Assembly (NCBI RefSeq): GCF_036014195.1
Contig: NZ_CP107918.1
Coordinates: 6,758,001-6,822,000, forward strand
Direction of reading: 5' to 3'
From: Streptomyces sp. NBC_00442
GTDB taxonomy: Bacteria; Actinomycetota; Actinomycetes; Streptomycetales; Streptomycetaceae
DNA: 64,000 nucleotides
The stretch's first letter is position 1, and each line of letters starts with the position of its first letter. The notes beneath the pieces are model-generated. The model saw only the letters and a program-made list of their open reading frames with translations, had not been told where the DNA came from and searched no databases. The translations under genes were made by a program, and so were the position numbers. This document shows positions 6,255 through 13,745 of the stretch, piece by piece.

Positions 6255-7434
6255 GCCGAAGCGGATCGTCCTGCGGGATGGCAAGGTCCGCTACCGGGTG
6301 GTCGTCGACGCGGGCCAGGATGAGAACGGCAAGCGCGTCCAGCTGACGATTACGCGGGACACGAAGACGGCGGCCAAGGATGAGCGGGACCGGATCCTGC
6401 ATCAGCGGGCCGCTGGCACGTTCATCGCCCCCAGCAAGATCACGTTGGGTGAGTGGCTGGAGCAGTGGCTGGAGTACAAGCGGCGCGACGTCGAAGAGAC
6501 GACGATCCGCACCTACCGCCTGGCCCTGGTCCACGTCTTTGATCGGCTCGGCCACATCCGGTTGCAGGAGCTGACCGAGGACCACATTCAGGACTTCCTT
6601 GATGAGGTCGTCGCCACCGGTCGGCGCCGCGGCGGTGAGCCTGGTACGCGCCTCGCGGTGTCCACGGTCGAGGGCATCCTGACCCGCCTGCGGGAAGCCT
6701 TGGGGCGGGCGGTGGTCCGCAAGCTGATCGCCACCAGCCCGGCGCAGTACGTGCGGGTCGCGCTCGTCGACAAGAAGACCGACAAGCGGGAGCGGGCCAA
6801 AGTCAAGCCGTGGGCGGTGGACGAGGTGCAGACGTTCGTCCGCGGCATGGAGGGTGACCGGCTGTACGCCCCACTGTTGTTGTCCTTGATGGGTCTGCGG
6901 CCGGCTGAGGTCTGCGGCCAACGGTGGACCGATGTGAATCTGGTCGACGGGGTCCTGGGCATCACCACTACCAGGACGATGGTTGGCAACCACAAGGTCT
7001 TGGAGAAGGACACCAAGACGGCATCCGGGGAAAGGGCCTTGCCCTTGCCGCGCGGGCCCTGGGAGGCGCTGCGGGACTTCCGTGACCGGCAGGCCAATGA
7101 GCGGGAGCTCGCGGGGGAGGCGTATACCGTGACGGGCTACGTTCTCGTCGATGAGCTGGGGATGCCCATCAACACGCGGCAGCTGCGGGAGTACGCCTAT
7201 CAGCTCATGGCTCATCTGGGTCTACGGCGGGTCCGGCTGTACGACGCTCGGCACTCCGTCCTTAAGGCGCTGGCGCTGAGCGGTGTCCCCGATGTGGTCC
7301 TCGCGGCGTGGGCGGGCCACACGAACGCCGGTTTCACGAAGCGGAAGTACGTGTCCATCGAAGCTGAGGACATGAGGGGCGCGGCCGTGGCCCTCGATGC
7401 CTTCCATGGCGGTAGCCAAAAAGCCCTCGCGTGA
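6247..7434 (+). CDS. int: Tyrosine site-specific recombinase (integrase)
   Basis: This is a 395-residue phage-type integrase. The N-terminal arm-binding part has VRYRVVVDAGQDENGKR, a core-binding SAM-like domain runs to about residue 170, and the catalytic domain carries Arg in MGLRPAEVCGQRW, Arg in LYDARHSV, His in WAGHTN and nucleophile Tyr in TKRKYVSIE. The usual first His of box II (HxxR) is Tyr here, a variation that occurs in some actinobacterial integrases. It overlaps the XRE gene by eight bases, so the two are probably cotranscribed and integration is maintained while the repressor is made. Confidence 0.95.
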   Translation: MAEPKRIVLRDGKVRYRVVVDAGQDENGKRVQLTITRDTKTAAKDERDRILHQRAAGTFIAPSKITLGEWLEQWLEYKRRDVEETTIRTYRLALVHVFDRLGHIRLQELTEDHIQDFLDEVVATGRRRGGEPGTRLAVSTVEGILTRLREALGRAVVRKLIATSPAQYVRVALVDKKTDKRERAKVKPWAVDEVQTFVRGMEGDRLYAPLLLSLMGLRPAEVCGQRWTDVNLVDGVLGITTTRTMVGNHKVLEKDTKTASGERALPLPRGPWEALRDFRDRQANERELAGEAYTVTGYVLVDELGMPINTRQLREYAYQLMAHLGLRRVRLYDARHSVLKALALSGVPDVVLAAWAGHTNAGFTKRKYVSIEAEDMRGAAVALDAFHGGSQKALA

Positions 7435-7453
7435 GAAAATGTGAGATTTTCTC
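7433..7453. terminator. AT-rich hairpin directly after the integrase stop
   Basis: GAGAAAAT at 7433-7440 and ATTTTCTC at 7446-7453 form a perfect 8-bp stem with a 5-base loop. It begins inside the integrase stop codon. It may end the integrase transcript, although no poly-U tract follows, or may be an arm site of the attachment region. It is strikingly AT-rich for this genome. Confidence 0.5.
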
Positions 7454-7470
7454 GGTCATCAGCACGGCTA

Positions 7471-7522
7471 AATCTCCACTGACCTGCGCATTAGTCTTTC
7501 AGCGTAGAACAGTGGACAGATT
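7471..7522. other. Candidate attachment-region inverted repeat at the element edge
   Basis: AATCTCCACTG at 7471-7481 and CAGTGGACAGATT at 7510-7522 are inverted repeats with a two-base insertion in one arm. They lie in a low-GC stretch between the integrase and the chromosomal peptide deformylase gene, where an attachment site is expected. No tRNA gene is present here. The core direct repeat cannot be identified because the other end of the element is outside the window. Confidence 0.35.
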
Positions 7523-7570
7523 CTACTGGCGATTTCTGCAGGCCAGCGCCCCACCCCTATTTGTCGCTTG

Positions 7571-8203
7571 CTACGAGAGTTCGAAGCCCAGTGCCTCGGC
7601 GGCCGCGGCGGGCGTGGGCTGGTTCCAGCGCTCGGACATCGCCTCGCGCGAGGAGAGCGAACGCGGCTCGGCTCGGTCCAGATACAACGTGCCGTTCACA
7701 TGGTCGGTCTCGTGCTGCACGATCCGGGCGGGCCAGCCGGTGAACACCTCGTCCAGGGCGCGGCCGTGCTCGTCGAGCGCGCGCAGGCGTACGGTCTCGT
7801 GCCGGGCGACCACCGCGCCCCAGCCGGGCACGCTCAGACAGCCCTCGAAGAACGCGGCCCGGCCGGATCCGACGGGCTCGTACGACGGATTGACCAGGAC
7901 GCGGAACGGCTGCGGGACACGGCCGCGGACGAGCCTGACCTCCTCGGACACCTCCGCCGCGTCCTCGATGACGGCGAGTCGCAGCGGCAGGCCCACCTGC
8001 GGTGCGGCGAGGCCGACCCCTGGTGCGGCGTGCATCGTCGCGCGCATCGCCTCGATCAGGCGGGCGAGCCGCGCCCGGTCGAGACGGTCGTCCACCGGCT
8101 CGGCGGGCCGCCGCAGCACGGGGTCTCCGGCCGAGACGATCGGGAGGACGCCGGGGGCGGAGAGGAGTTCGTCGACAAGGTCGTTGAGCGCGGGGGACGG
8201 CAT
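7571..8203 (-). CDS. def: Peptide deformylase
   Basis: This 210-residue enzyme removes the formyl group from the N-terminal Met of new proteins. All three family motifs are present: GVGLAAPQVG near residue 68, EGCLSVPGW near residue 130, and QHETDHVNG near residue 170, supplying the Cys and two His metal ligands and the catalytic Glu. I prefer ATG 8203. A GTG at 8242 would add 13 residues with no homologous look. It is convergent with the integrase, and its intact 3' end abuts the element edge. A second deformylase gene lies at 40793. Confidence 0.93.
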   Translation of the reverse strand: MPSPALNDLVDELLSAPGVLPIVSAGDPVLRRPAEPVDDRLDRARLARLIEAMRATMHAAPGVGLAAPQVGLPLRLAVIEDAAEVSEEVRLVRGRVPQPFRVLVNPSYEPVGSGRAAFFEGCLSVPGWGAVVARHETVRLRALDEHGRALDEVFTGWPARIVQHETDHVNGTLYLDRAEPRSLSSREAMSERWNQPTPAAAAEALGFELS

Positions 8204-8281
8204 GGGGACAGCATGCCAAGAACGATCACCAGGCGCGGGCACCGGGGTGCTCCTCCCACGAAACGTGCCCCGTCCACCTCG

Positions 8282-8385
8282 TGCGGAAGGACTTCCAGGA
8301 GGTGCGAATCGACTTCCCCTGCATGCGGACGACTTCCCCTACATGTACATGCGGAACGACTTCCACTCCGTGCGCAACAGCGTCC
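8282..8385. repeat. Five imperfect 21-base repeats (TGCGGAACGACTTCC-type)
   Basis: Copies begin at 8282, 8303, 8324, 8350 and 8371 and share TGCGGA.CGACTTCC. Spacing is 21, 21, 26 and 21 bases, i.e. about two helical turns. The array lies in the 374-base gap between the divergent deformylase and GNAT genes. It could be an array of binding sites for one regulator. Alternatively it is decayed coding sequence, since a 7-residue period of the type (M/V)R(N/K)DF appears across a frameshift. No longer gene is seen in this gap. Confidence 0.6.
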
Positions 8386-8510
8386 GCGGCGCGTGCGGAG
8401 CGGGGCGGTTCTCCGGTAGGGGCGGGCCAGCGGAATGGCCCCGGGAATGCTCAGCGCCTCGCGGAACTTTCCCTGGGGGGAGTCCCGGCGGAGCCTGTGC
8501 AGGGCGCGCG

Positions 8511-8568
8511 CCCGGGATGCCACACCGCCGGTTCCGAACCCCGGGATGCCACACCGCCCGCACCGAAC
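8511..8568. repeat. 29-base tandem direct repeat before GNAT gene
   Basis: CCCGGGATGCCACACCGCC occurs at 8511-8529 and 8540-8558, each followed by a related CCGAAC-ending segment, giving a 29-base unit repeated twice. It ends ten bases before the GAGGAG ribosome site of the next gene, so it belongs to that gene's leader or promoter. Confidence 0.6.
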
Positions 8569-8577
8569 GAGGAGATC

Positions 8578-9300
8578 ATGCACAACGCGTCCGTCCGCAC
8601 CGAGAGCCCGGCGCACCCGCTGGACAACCCCGCGTACGCCTCGCTGACCGGGCCGCACGCCCGGTTCGCCGAACGGCGGGGCAGGGTGCTGCGGTACCGG
8701 ACCGATGTATCGCCCTGGCTCGGGCTGCCCGCGGAACCGGACGCCGCCGACTGGGCGGACCTGGCGGCGCTCGCCGGCCCCGGCACGGAAGTGGAACTCC
8801 CCGGGGTCCGTGCCCCGCTGCCCGAGGGCTGGGAGGTCACCTTCGACCTGGCGGGCGTCCAGCTCGTCGGAGAGGCGGTGCGGGCCCGGCCCGACGAGGA
8901 GGCAGTCCTGCTCGGCGCCGCCGATGTTCCCGACATGCTGGCGCTCGTGGAGCGCACCCGGCCGGGGCCGTTCCTGCCCCGCACCGTGGAGCTCGGCACC
9001 TACCTGGGCATCCGGCGCGACGGGCGGCTGATCGCGATGGCGGGCGAACGCCTGCATCCGCCGGGGTGGACCGAGATCAGCGCCGTCTGCACCGACGACG
9101 CCTTCCGCGGGCAGGGCCTCGGCTCCCGTCTGGTCCGTGCGGTCGCCGCTGGCATCGCGGAGCGTGGCGAGACGCCGTTCCTGCACACCGCCGCCGGCAA
9201 CACCGGCGCGATCAGGTTGTACGAGTCCCTGGGCTTCCGGCACCGACGCACGACACGGTTCGTGGCCGCACGCGTGCCGGAACCGAGCCCGGCCCGCTGA
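8578..9300 (+). CDS. GNAT-family N-acetyltransferase (FR47-like)
   Basis: The 240-residue protein begins at ATG 8578 behind GAGGAG. The upstream continuation of the frame is repeat sequence and was not used. The acetyl-CoA binding motif, FRGQGLGSRLV, lies near residue 180, and the conserved NTGAIRLYESLGF stretch lies near residue 209. The N-terminal 100 residues resemble a degenerate second GNAT fold. The substrate cannot be named. It is divergent from peptide deformylase, and the 21-base repeat array lies between them. Confidence 0.85.
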   Translation: MHNASVRTESPAHPLDNPAYASLTGPHARFAERRGRVLRYRTDVSPWLGLPAEPDAADWADLAALAGPGTEVELPGVRAPLPEGWEVTFDLAGVQLVGEAVRARPDEEAVLLGAADVPDMLALVERTRPGPFLPRTVELGTYLGIRRDGRLIAMAGERLHPPGWTEISAVCTDDAFRGQGLGSRLVRAVAAGIAERGETPFLHTAAGNTGAIRLYESLGFRHRRTTRFVAARVPEPSPAR

Positions 9301-9367
9301 CGCCGTTCACCCCGGGGGAGATCCGGTGAGTCCCGGTTCCGGCACCGGCTGCGTAGGGCCGCGGCGT

Positions 9368-10201
9368 TCAGTCCTCGACCCGGCTCCAGTCGTGCACCGG
9401 GCCGGCCGAGCCCTCCGTCGGAGTGACCCAGAACGCCCGGCCCTGCGCGGCGCTGAAGTGGGCCCCGCTGCGGCCGTCGCCGGAGGAGCGCCCGGTGAGC
9501 CGGCGCCCTATCCACGGCACCAGGTGTTCCCGCGCGAAGCGCAGGTCGGCGCCGCGGCTCGCGATCCATCGGGGCCGGACGGCCGGGGGCAGGGCCGCGC
9601 GCCAGTCGTCCTCGGCGTCGAGGCCCAGGGTCTGCCAGACCGCTTCGGCCACCCTGCGGTGCCCCTCCGCCGTCAGGTGCAGCCGGTCGACGTCCCACAT
9701 CCGCTGATCGCCAAGGACCGGGGCGCCGTACAGGTCGACGACCAACGCGCCGTGGCGCTCGGCGAGTTCGTCGACGTGTGCGAAGAGTTCTTCCATGCGC
9801 GGACGGAAGCGTTCCTGGACGGGACCGTTGCGGGCCGGACTGCGCATCAGTACCAGCTGCTTGCACGCGGGTGCGAGCTGTTCCACCGCGTCCGTCAGGA
9901 GGGCGCGCACCCGGCCCATGTCGCACTTGGGGCGCAGGGTGTCGTTCAGGCCGCCGACCAGGGTGATGACATCCGGGCGCAGTGCCACCCCAGCGGGCAC
10001 CTGCTCCTCGACGATCTGCCCGATGAGCTTGCCGCGCACGGCGAGGTTGGCGTAGCGGAAGCCGGGTGTGCGGGCCGCGAGACGCGCGGCGAGCAGGTCG
10101 GCCCAGCCGCGGTAGGTCCCGTCGGGAAGCCGGTCGGACATGCCCTCCGTGAAGGAGTCCCCGAGCGCGGCAAAGCTGGTGTATGAGGCATTCATCTCCA
10201 T
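9368..10201 (-). CDS. SGNH/GDSL-family hydrolase
   Basis: The product (277 residues from ATG 10201; ATG 10195 is equally possible) shows block I FAALGDSFTEGM with the nucleophile Ser, block III VGGLNDTLRP with Gly and Asn, and block V DVDRLHLTAEGH with the Asp and His of the triad. The Ser-Gly-Asn-His set is therefore complete. No signal peptide is seen, so it is probably a cytoplasmic esterase or lipase-like enzyme of unknown substrate. It is divergent from the orphan holin gene. Confidence 0.88.
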   Translation of the reverse strand: MEMNASYTSFAALGDSFTEGMSDRLPDGTYRGWADLLAARLAARTPGFRYANLAVRGKLIGQIVEEQVPAGVALRPDVITLVGGLNDTLRPKCDMGRVRALLTDAVEQLAPACKQLVLMRSPARNGPVQERFRPRMEELFAHVDELAERHGALVVDLYGAPVLGDQRMWDVDRLHLTAEGHRRVAEAVWQTLGLDAEDDWRAALPPAVRPRWIASRGADLRFAREHLVPWIGRRLTGRSSGDGRSGAHFSAAQGRAFWVTPTEGSAGPVHDWSRVED

Positions 10202-10462
10202 GGCGCTGTGATCGTACCGCGCGGTAGCCAAGACCGGCGGGGGCGGTGGAAGCCCCCGGCGATGCCGCCCGAACCGATGGCGGGCACCGAGCCGCACCGG
10301 GTCGGTACGCGCTCGCACGCGCCTGCGCGCCCCCCAGCCCGGATTTCGGAGCGCACCGATCTCGACGGCCCCCTGTCCGGGGAAGCCGTTCCGCGGTATG
10401 CCGGGTACACCTCAAGTTTTCGGGCCCCGGCCGGGTCGGCCGTGCGAGAGAGCGAGCGTGCG

Positions 10463-10729
10463 ATGTTGTTCACCGCGGCCTTCTGGAAGGCCACAGCCGA
10501 GCGTGCCGTCCGTACCTTCGCCCAGGCGCTCGCCGCCGTCCTGACGGCCGGGGCGACCAGTCTGCTCGACGTCCACTGGACCGCCGCGTTCGCGACCGCG
10601 GGGATGGCCGCGGTGCTCGCCGTCCTCATGGCCGTCGGATCGGCGGGCCTCGGGGCGCCCGGCCCCGGCCTGACCGAGACCACGAACCCGGAGCGCCCCG
10701 CCGGCCCCCTGCCGGTGAGCGGCGGTTAG
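10463..10729 (+). CDS. Orphan phage holin, r1t type
   Basis: This 88-residue protein begins MLFTAAFWKATAERAVRTFA, which is the recognisable opening of r1t-like holins. Two membrane segments follow (about residues 20-38 and 45-67) and a short charged tail rich in Pro. Such holins permeabilise the membrane during phage lysis. Here no endolysin or other phage gene is adjacent, and its stop overlaps the convergent CNNM gene. Longer upstream reading is Arg/Pro-rich and improbable. It is perhaps a domesticated phage gene. Confidence 0.75.
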   Translation: MLFTAAFWKATAERAVRTFAQALAAVLTAGATSLLDVHWTAAFATAGMAAVLAVLMAVGSAGLGAPGPGLTETTNPERPAGPLPVSGG

Positions 10730-11745
10730 GCCGCGGCCGGAGGCCCCACCAGTTCCCGCAGCACGTCCTCCATCGTGACCAGGCCGGCCAGCTTGCCGTC
10801 CTCGCCGAGCGCCGCCGCCAGATGTGTACGGCTGCGGCGCATCGCTGTCAGGACGTCGTCCAGCGGCGTCGCGGCGCGCACCCGGGCGATCGGACGCAGC
10901 GCGGCGACCGGGAAGGCCACGTCGCGCGGCGAGGCGTCGAGGGCGTCCTTGACGTGGAGATAGCCCAGGATGCGGCTGCCGTCGTCGACGACCGGGAAGC
11001 GGGAGTACCCGGAACTCGCGGCGAGCCGCTCCAGCTCCGCGGGTGTGGTGCCGACCGCGGCCCGCACCACCTTGTCCAGCGGAACCACCACGTCCCGCAC
11101 CGGGCGGCGCCCCAGTTCCAGCGCGTCGCGCAGCCGGCCGGCCGCGCGGTCGTCGAGCAGTCCCGCGGCGCCCGCGTCGGTCACGAGACGGGCCAGCTCG
11201 TCGTCCGAGAAGGTCGCGGCGACCTCGCTCTTGGCCTCCACCTTGAGAAGTTTCAAGATGGCGTTGGCGAAGGCGTTGATCGCGAAGATCGCCGGACGTA
11301 GCGCCCTGGCCAGCGTCACGAGCGGCGGCCCGAGCAGCAGCGCGGTGCGGGCCGGCTCGGCGAGCGCCACGTTCTTGGGCACCATCTCGCCGAGCAGCAT
11401 GTGCAGATACGTCGCGATCGCCAGGGCGAGCACGAAGGAGACCGGGTGGATGAGACCGGTCGGCACGCCCACGGCGTCGAAGACGGGCTCGACCAGGTGC
11501 GCGATGGCCGGTTCGGCGACCACACCGAGCACCAGGGTGCACAGGGTGATGCCGAGCTGGGCCGCCGCCATCAGGGCCGAGACGTGTTCCAGGCCCCAAA
11601 TGACGCTGCGCGCGCGGCGGTTGCCGTCCTCGGCGAGCGGTTCGATCTGGCTGCGGCGCACCGAGATCAGCGCGAACTCGGCTCCCACGAAGAAGGCGTT
11701 GACGACCAGGGTGGCCAGGCCGATGAGAATCTGGATCGCGGTCAT
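10726..11745 (-). CDS. CNNM/CorC-family membrane protein (hemolysin-like), second of pair
   Basis: This 339-residue protein has an N-terminal DUF21 (CNNM) domain with four hydrophobic segments (about residues 5-25, 55-80, 95-125, 135-155), including the conserved LGEMVPKNVAL, followed by two CBS domains. It lacks the C-terminal CorC domain present in its neighbour. Family members are linked to divalent cation (Mg2+/Co2+) export. It overlaps the upstream paralogue by four bases, so the two probably form a hetero-complex. Confidence 0.88.
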   Translation of the reverse strand: MTAIQILIGLATLVVNAFFVGAEFALISVRRSQIEPLAEDGNRRARSVIWGLEHVSALMAAAQLGITLCTLVLGVVAEPAIAHLVEPVFDAVGVPTGLIHPVSFVLALAIATYLHMLLGEMVPKNVALAEPARTALLLGPPLVTLARALRPAIFAINAFANAILKLLKVEAKSEVAATFSDDELARLVTDAGAAGLLDDRAAGRLRDALELGRRPVRDVVVPLDKVVRAAVGTTPAELERLAASSGYSRFPVVDDGSRILGYLHVKDALDASPRDVAFPVAALRPIARVRAATPLDDVLTAMRRSRTHLAAALGEDGKLAGLVTMEDVLRELVGPPAAA

Positions 11746-13079
11746 CGGGCGGCCTCCTCGTCCTCGTCATCGGTGTGCAGCGGCGCGTGCAGCAGGACGC
11801 GTGCCGCGCGCCGGCCGGTCGCGTCGACCACGTCCATGCGCCAGCCCGCCAGTTCCACACGGTCGCCGAGTTTCGGAATCCGGCCGAGTTCGGTCGCGAC
11901 GAGGCCGGCGAGGGTTTCGTACGGGCCGTCCGGGACGCGCAGTCCGATGGTGGCGAGCTGGTCGTCGCGGGCGGCGCCGTCCGCGGAGTACAGGGTGCGG
12001 CCGTCGGCGTCCTGTCCCGCGGGGGCGAGGTCGGGGGTCTCGTGCGGATCGTGCTCGTCGCGGACCTCGCCGACGACCTCCTCCACGATGTCCTCAAGGG
12101 TCACGACCCCCGCGGTGCCGCCGTACTCGTCGATGACGACGGCCATGGTCCGCTTGCCGTAGAGCTGGTCCAGGAGTCGGTCCACGGTGAGCGTCTCGGG
12201 GACGAGCAGCGGCTCGCGCAGCAGAGCGGACACCGGATGCAGGCGCCGGCGCTCGGCGGGGACGGCCAGGACGTCCTTGATGTGGGCTATGCCCACGATC
12301 GAGTCGAGGCTGCCCCGGTAGACGGGGAAGCGGGACAGGCCGGTGGCGCGGGTGGCGTTGGCGACGTCCTCCGCGGTGGCCTGGATGTCGAGCGCGGTGA
12401 CCTGCACGCGCGGGGTCATCACGTTCTCGGCGTTGAGCTCGGCGAGGTTGAGGGTGCGGACGAACAGTTCGGCGGTGTCCGCTTCGAGGGCGCCCTCCTT
12501 GGCCGAGTGCCGGGCCAGGGCGACCAGCTCCTGCGGGCTGCGGGCGGAGGCCAGCTCCTCGGCGGGTTCCAGGCCGAACCGGCGCACCAGATGGTTGGCC
12601 GAGGTGTTGAGGTGGCTGATCAGCGGCCGGAAGGCGGCGCTGAACGCGCGCTGCGGGGCCGAGACGACCTTGGCGACGGCCAGCGGCGAGGAGATGGCCC
12701 AGTTCTTGGGGACGAGCTCGCCGACGACCATCAGGAACACCGTGGAGATCACCATGCCGAGCACGAGGGCCACCGAGCTCGCGGCCGACGCGGACAGGCC
12801 GACCGATTCCAGCGGCCCGGTGAGGAGCTTGGCGATCGACGGTTTGGCGATCATGCCGATGACGAGCCCGGTGACGGTGATGCCGAGCTGGGCGCCGGAC
12901 AACTGGAAGGTGAGGCTTCGTACGGCCTTGAGGGCGCTCGCGGCCCCGCGTTCGCCGCGCTCGACGGCGCGTTCCAGATCGCTGCGCTCGGCGGTCGTGA
13001 GGGAGAACTCGGCCGCCACGAAGACCGCGCACACCAGCGAGAGCAGCACGGCCGCGAGGAGCAGGAGCACTTCGGTCAT
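11742..13079 (-). CDS. CNNM/CorC-family membrane protein with CBS pair and CorC_HlyC domain
   Basis: The 445-residue protein starts with ATG at 13079 behind a strong GGAGG site. It contains the DUF21 membrane domain with VGELVPKNWAISSP, two CBS domains (about residues 205-330) ending VVIDEYGGTAGVVTLEDI, a motif typical of the family, and a C-terminal CorC_HlyC domain. The likely role is Mg2+ or Co2+ homeostasis at the membrane. It is cotranscribed with the shorter paralogue downstream. Confidence 0.9.
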   Translation of the reverse strand: MTEVLLLLAAVLLSLVCAVFVAAEFSLTTAERSDLERAVERGERGAASALKAVRSLTFQLSGAQLGITVTGLVIGMIAKPSIAKLLTGPLESVGLSASAASSVALVLGMVISTVFLMVVGELVPKNWAISSPLAVAKVVSAPQRAFSAAFRPLISHLNTSANHLVRRFGLEPAEELASARSPQELVALARHSAKEGALEADTAELFVRTLNLAELNAENVMTPRVQVTALDIQATAEDVANATRATGLSRFPVYRGSLDSIVGIAHIKDVLAVPAERRRLHPVSALLREPLLVPETLTVDRLLDQLYGKRTMAVVIDEYGGTAGVVTLEDIVEEVVGEVRDEHDPHETPDLAPAGQDADGRTLYSADGAARDDQLATIGLRVPDGPYETLAGLVATELGRIPKLGDRVELAGWRMDVVDATGRRAARVLLHAPLHTDDEDEEAAR

Positions 13080-13254
13080 CGGGTCACCTCCGTCCCATGA
13101 TCGGCCAGGCGGAGGCGGTGCGCGCGGTGTCGCGCGGCGGTACGGGTACGGGGAGGCTCGCCCATGGGCGGACGCTCACACCTTTCGTTCGGTGAATCCG
13201 GTGGCTCGAAGTCCATCCATGGTAAAGCACTGGCAAAAATGTGGGTGTGGTCGC

Positions 13255-13677
13255 TCAGCCCAGGGGCTTCACCCAGCGCCGCCAGTGTTCCTGCGGCTCG
13301 TACCCCGCCGCCGCCCAGGCATGCCGCGCGAGCTCGTTGCGGACCAGCACCATGGCGTCCGCCCGGCGCCCGCCCAGTGCGACGAAACGGGCCTCGGCCG
13401 CCGACAGGAGCGCGCCGCCGATGCCTCTGCGGCGGTGATCGGGATGGACGGCGAGACGGTAGAGATGACAGCGCCACCCGTCGAACCCCGCGATCACCGT
13501 GCCGACCGGGCCCCCGCCCTCCTCCGCCAGGATCAACGCATCGGGGTCGCGGGCGACGAGGGCCTCGATGCCCGCCCGGTCGTCACTGATGCTGGTGCCC
13601 TCGGCGGCGACCTTCCAGAAGGCCAGCACCGCGTCCAGATCACCGGGCCCCGCGGCCCGGATACGCAGATCGTCCAT
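13255..13677 (-). CDS. GNAT-family N-acetyltransferase
   Basis: This 140-residue single-domain acetyltransferase has the acetyl-CoA loop HPDHRRRGIGGALLSAAE near residues 78-95 and ends with WAAAGYEPQEHWRRWVKPLG, typical of this fold. The N-terminus MDDLRIRAAGPGDLDAVLAF matches the usual GNAT opening. The substrate is unknown. It stands alone between the CNNM pair and a methyltransferase gene on the same strand. Confidence 0.88.
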   Translation of the reverse strand: MDDLRIRAAGPGDLDAVLAFWKVAAEGTSISDDRAGIEALVARDPDALILAEEGGGPVGTVIAGFDGWRCHLYRLAVHPDHRRRGIGGALLSAAEARFVALGGRRADAMVLVRNELARHAWAAAGYEPQEHWRRWVKPLG

Positions 13678-13745
13678 GGCGCCATCCCACCACCGGGACC
13701 CGGCCCCCGACCAACCGTTTCGGCATACGGACGCCGCGCGCGCCG

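Larger units (their letters stand above)
1..7570. mobile_element. Integrase-proximal end of an integrative element (phage-satellite-like or AICE-like), left part outside window
   Basis: This block combines a tyrosine integrase, an XRE repressor-type gene, two excisionase-type HTH proteins, a RepA-like helicase, an iteron-like repeat cluster and a P27-like small terminase. Every gene left of 5564 runs leftward in one chain with 4-base overlaps, while the repressor and integrase run rightward. To the right, an intact chromosomal peptide deformylase gene begins at 7571, so the element boundary is between 7434 and about 7570 or inside the 3' end of that gene. No conjugation gene (FtsK-like Tra) and no large terminase, portal or capsid gene is seen in the visible part. 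The true left end is not in the window. Whether it is a satellite, a prophage remnant or a plasmid-like element is an inference. Confidence 0.8.

Noticed and set aside
7434..7570. tRNA gene as integration target next to the integrase
   Set aside because: No cloverleaf, TTCGA arm or acceptor stem could be found in this stretch.
8203..8242. Earlier GTG start for the first deformylase
   Set aside because: The added 13 residues show no family resemblance, and the ATG at 8203 gives the expected N-terminus.
7431..9329. 632-codon rightward frame spanning the deformylase region
   Set aside because: It runs antisense through the clear deformylase gene and then out of frame through the GNAT gene. Composition is Arg/Pro/Ser-rich as expected of a GC-rich shadow frame.
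13076..13216. 46-codon frame ahead of the CNNM/CorC gene overlapping its start (ATGA)
   Set aside because: A coupled leader peptide is possible, but there is no ribosome site, no recognised sequence and no conservation data. The composition is Arg/Pro-rich.
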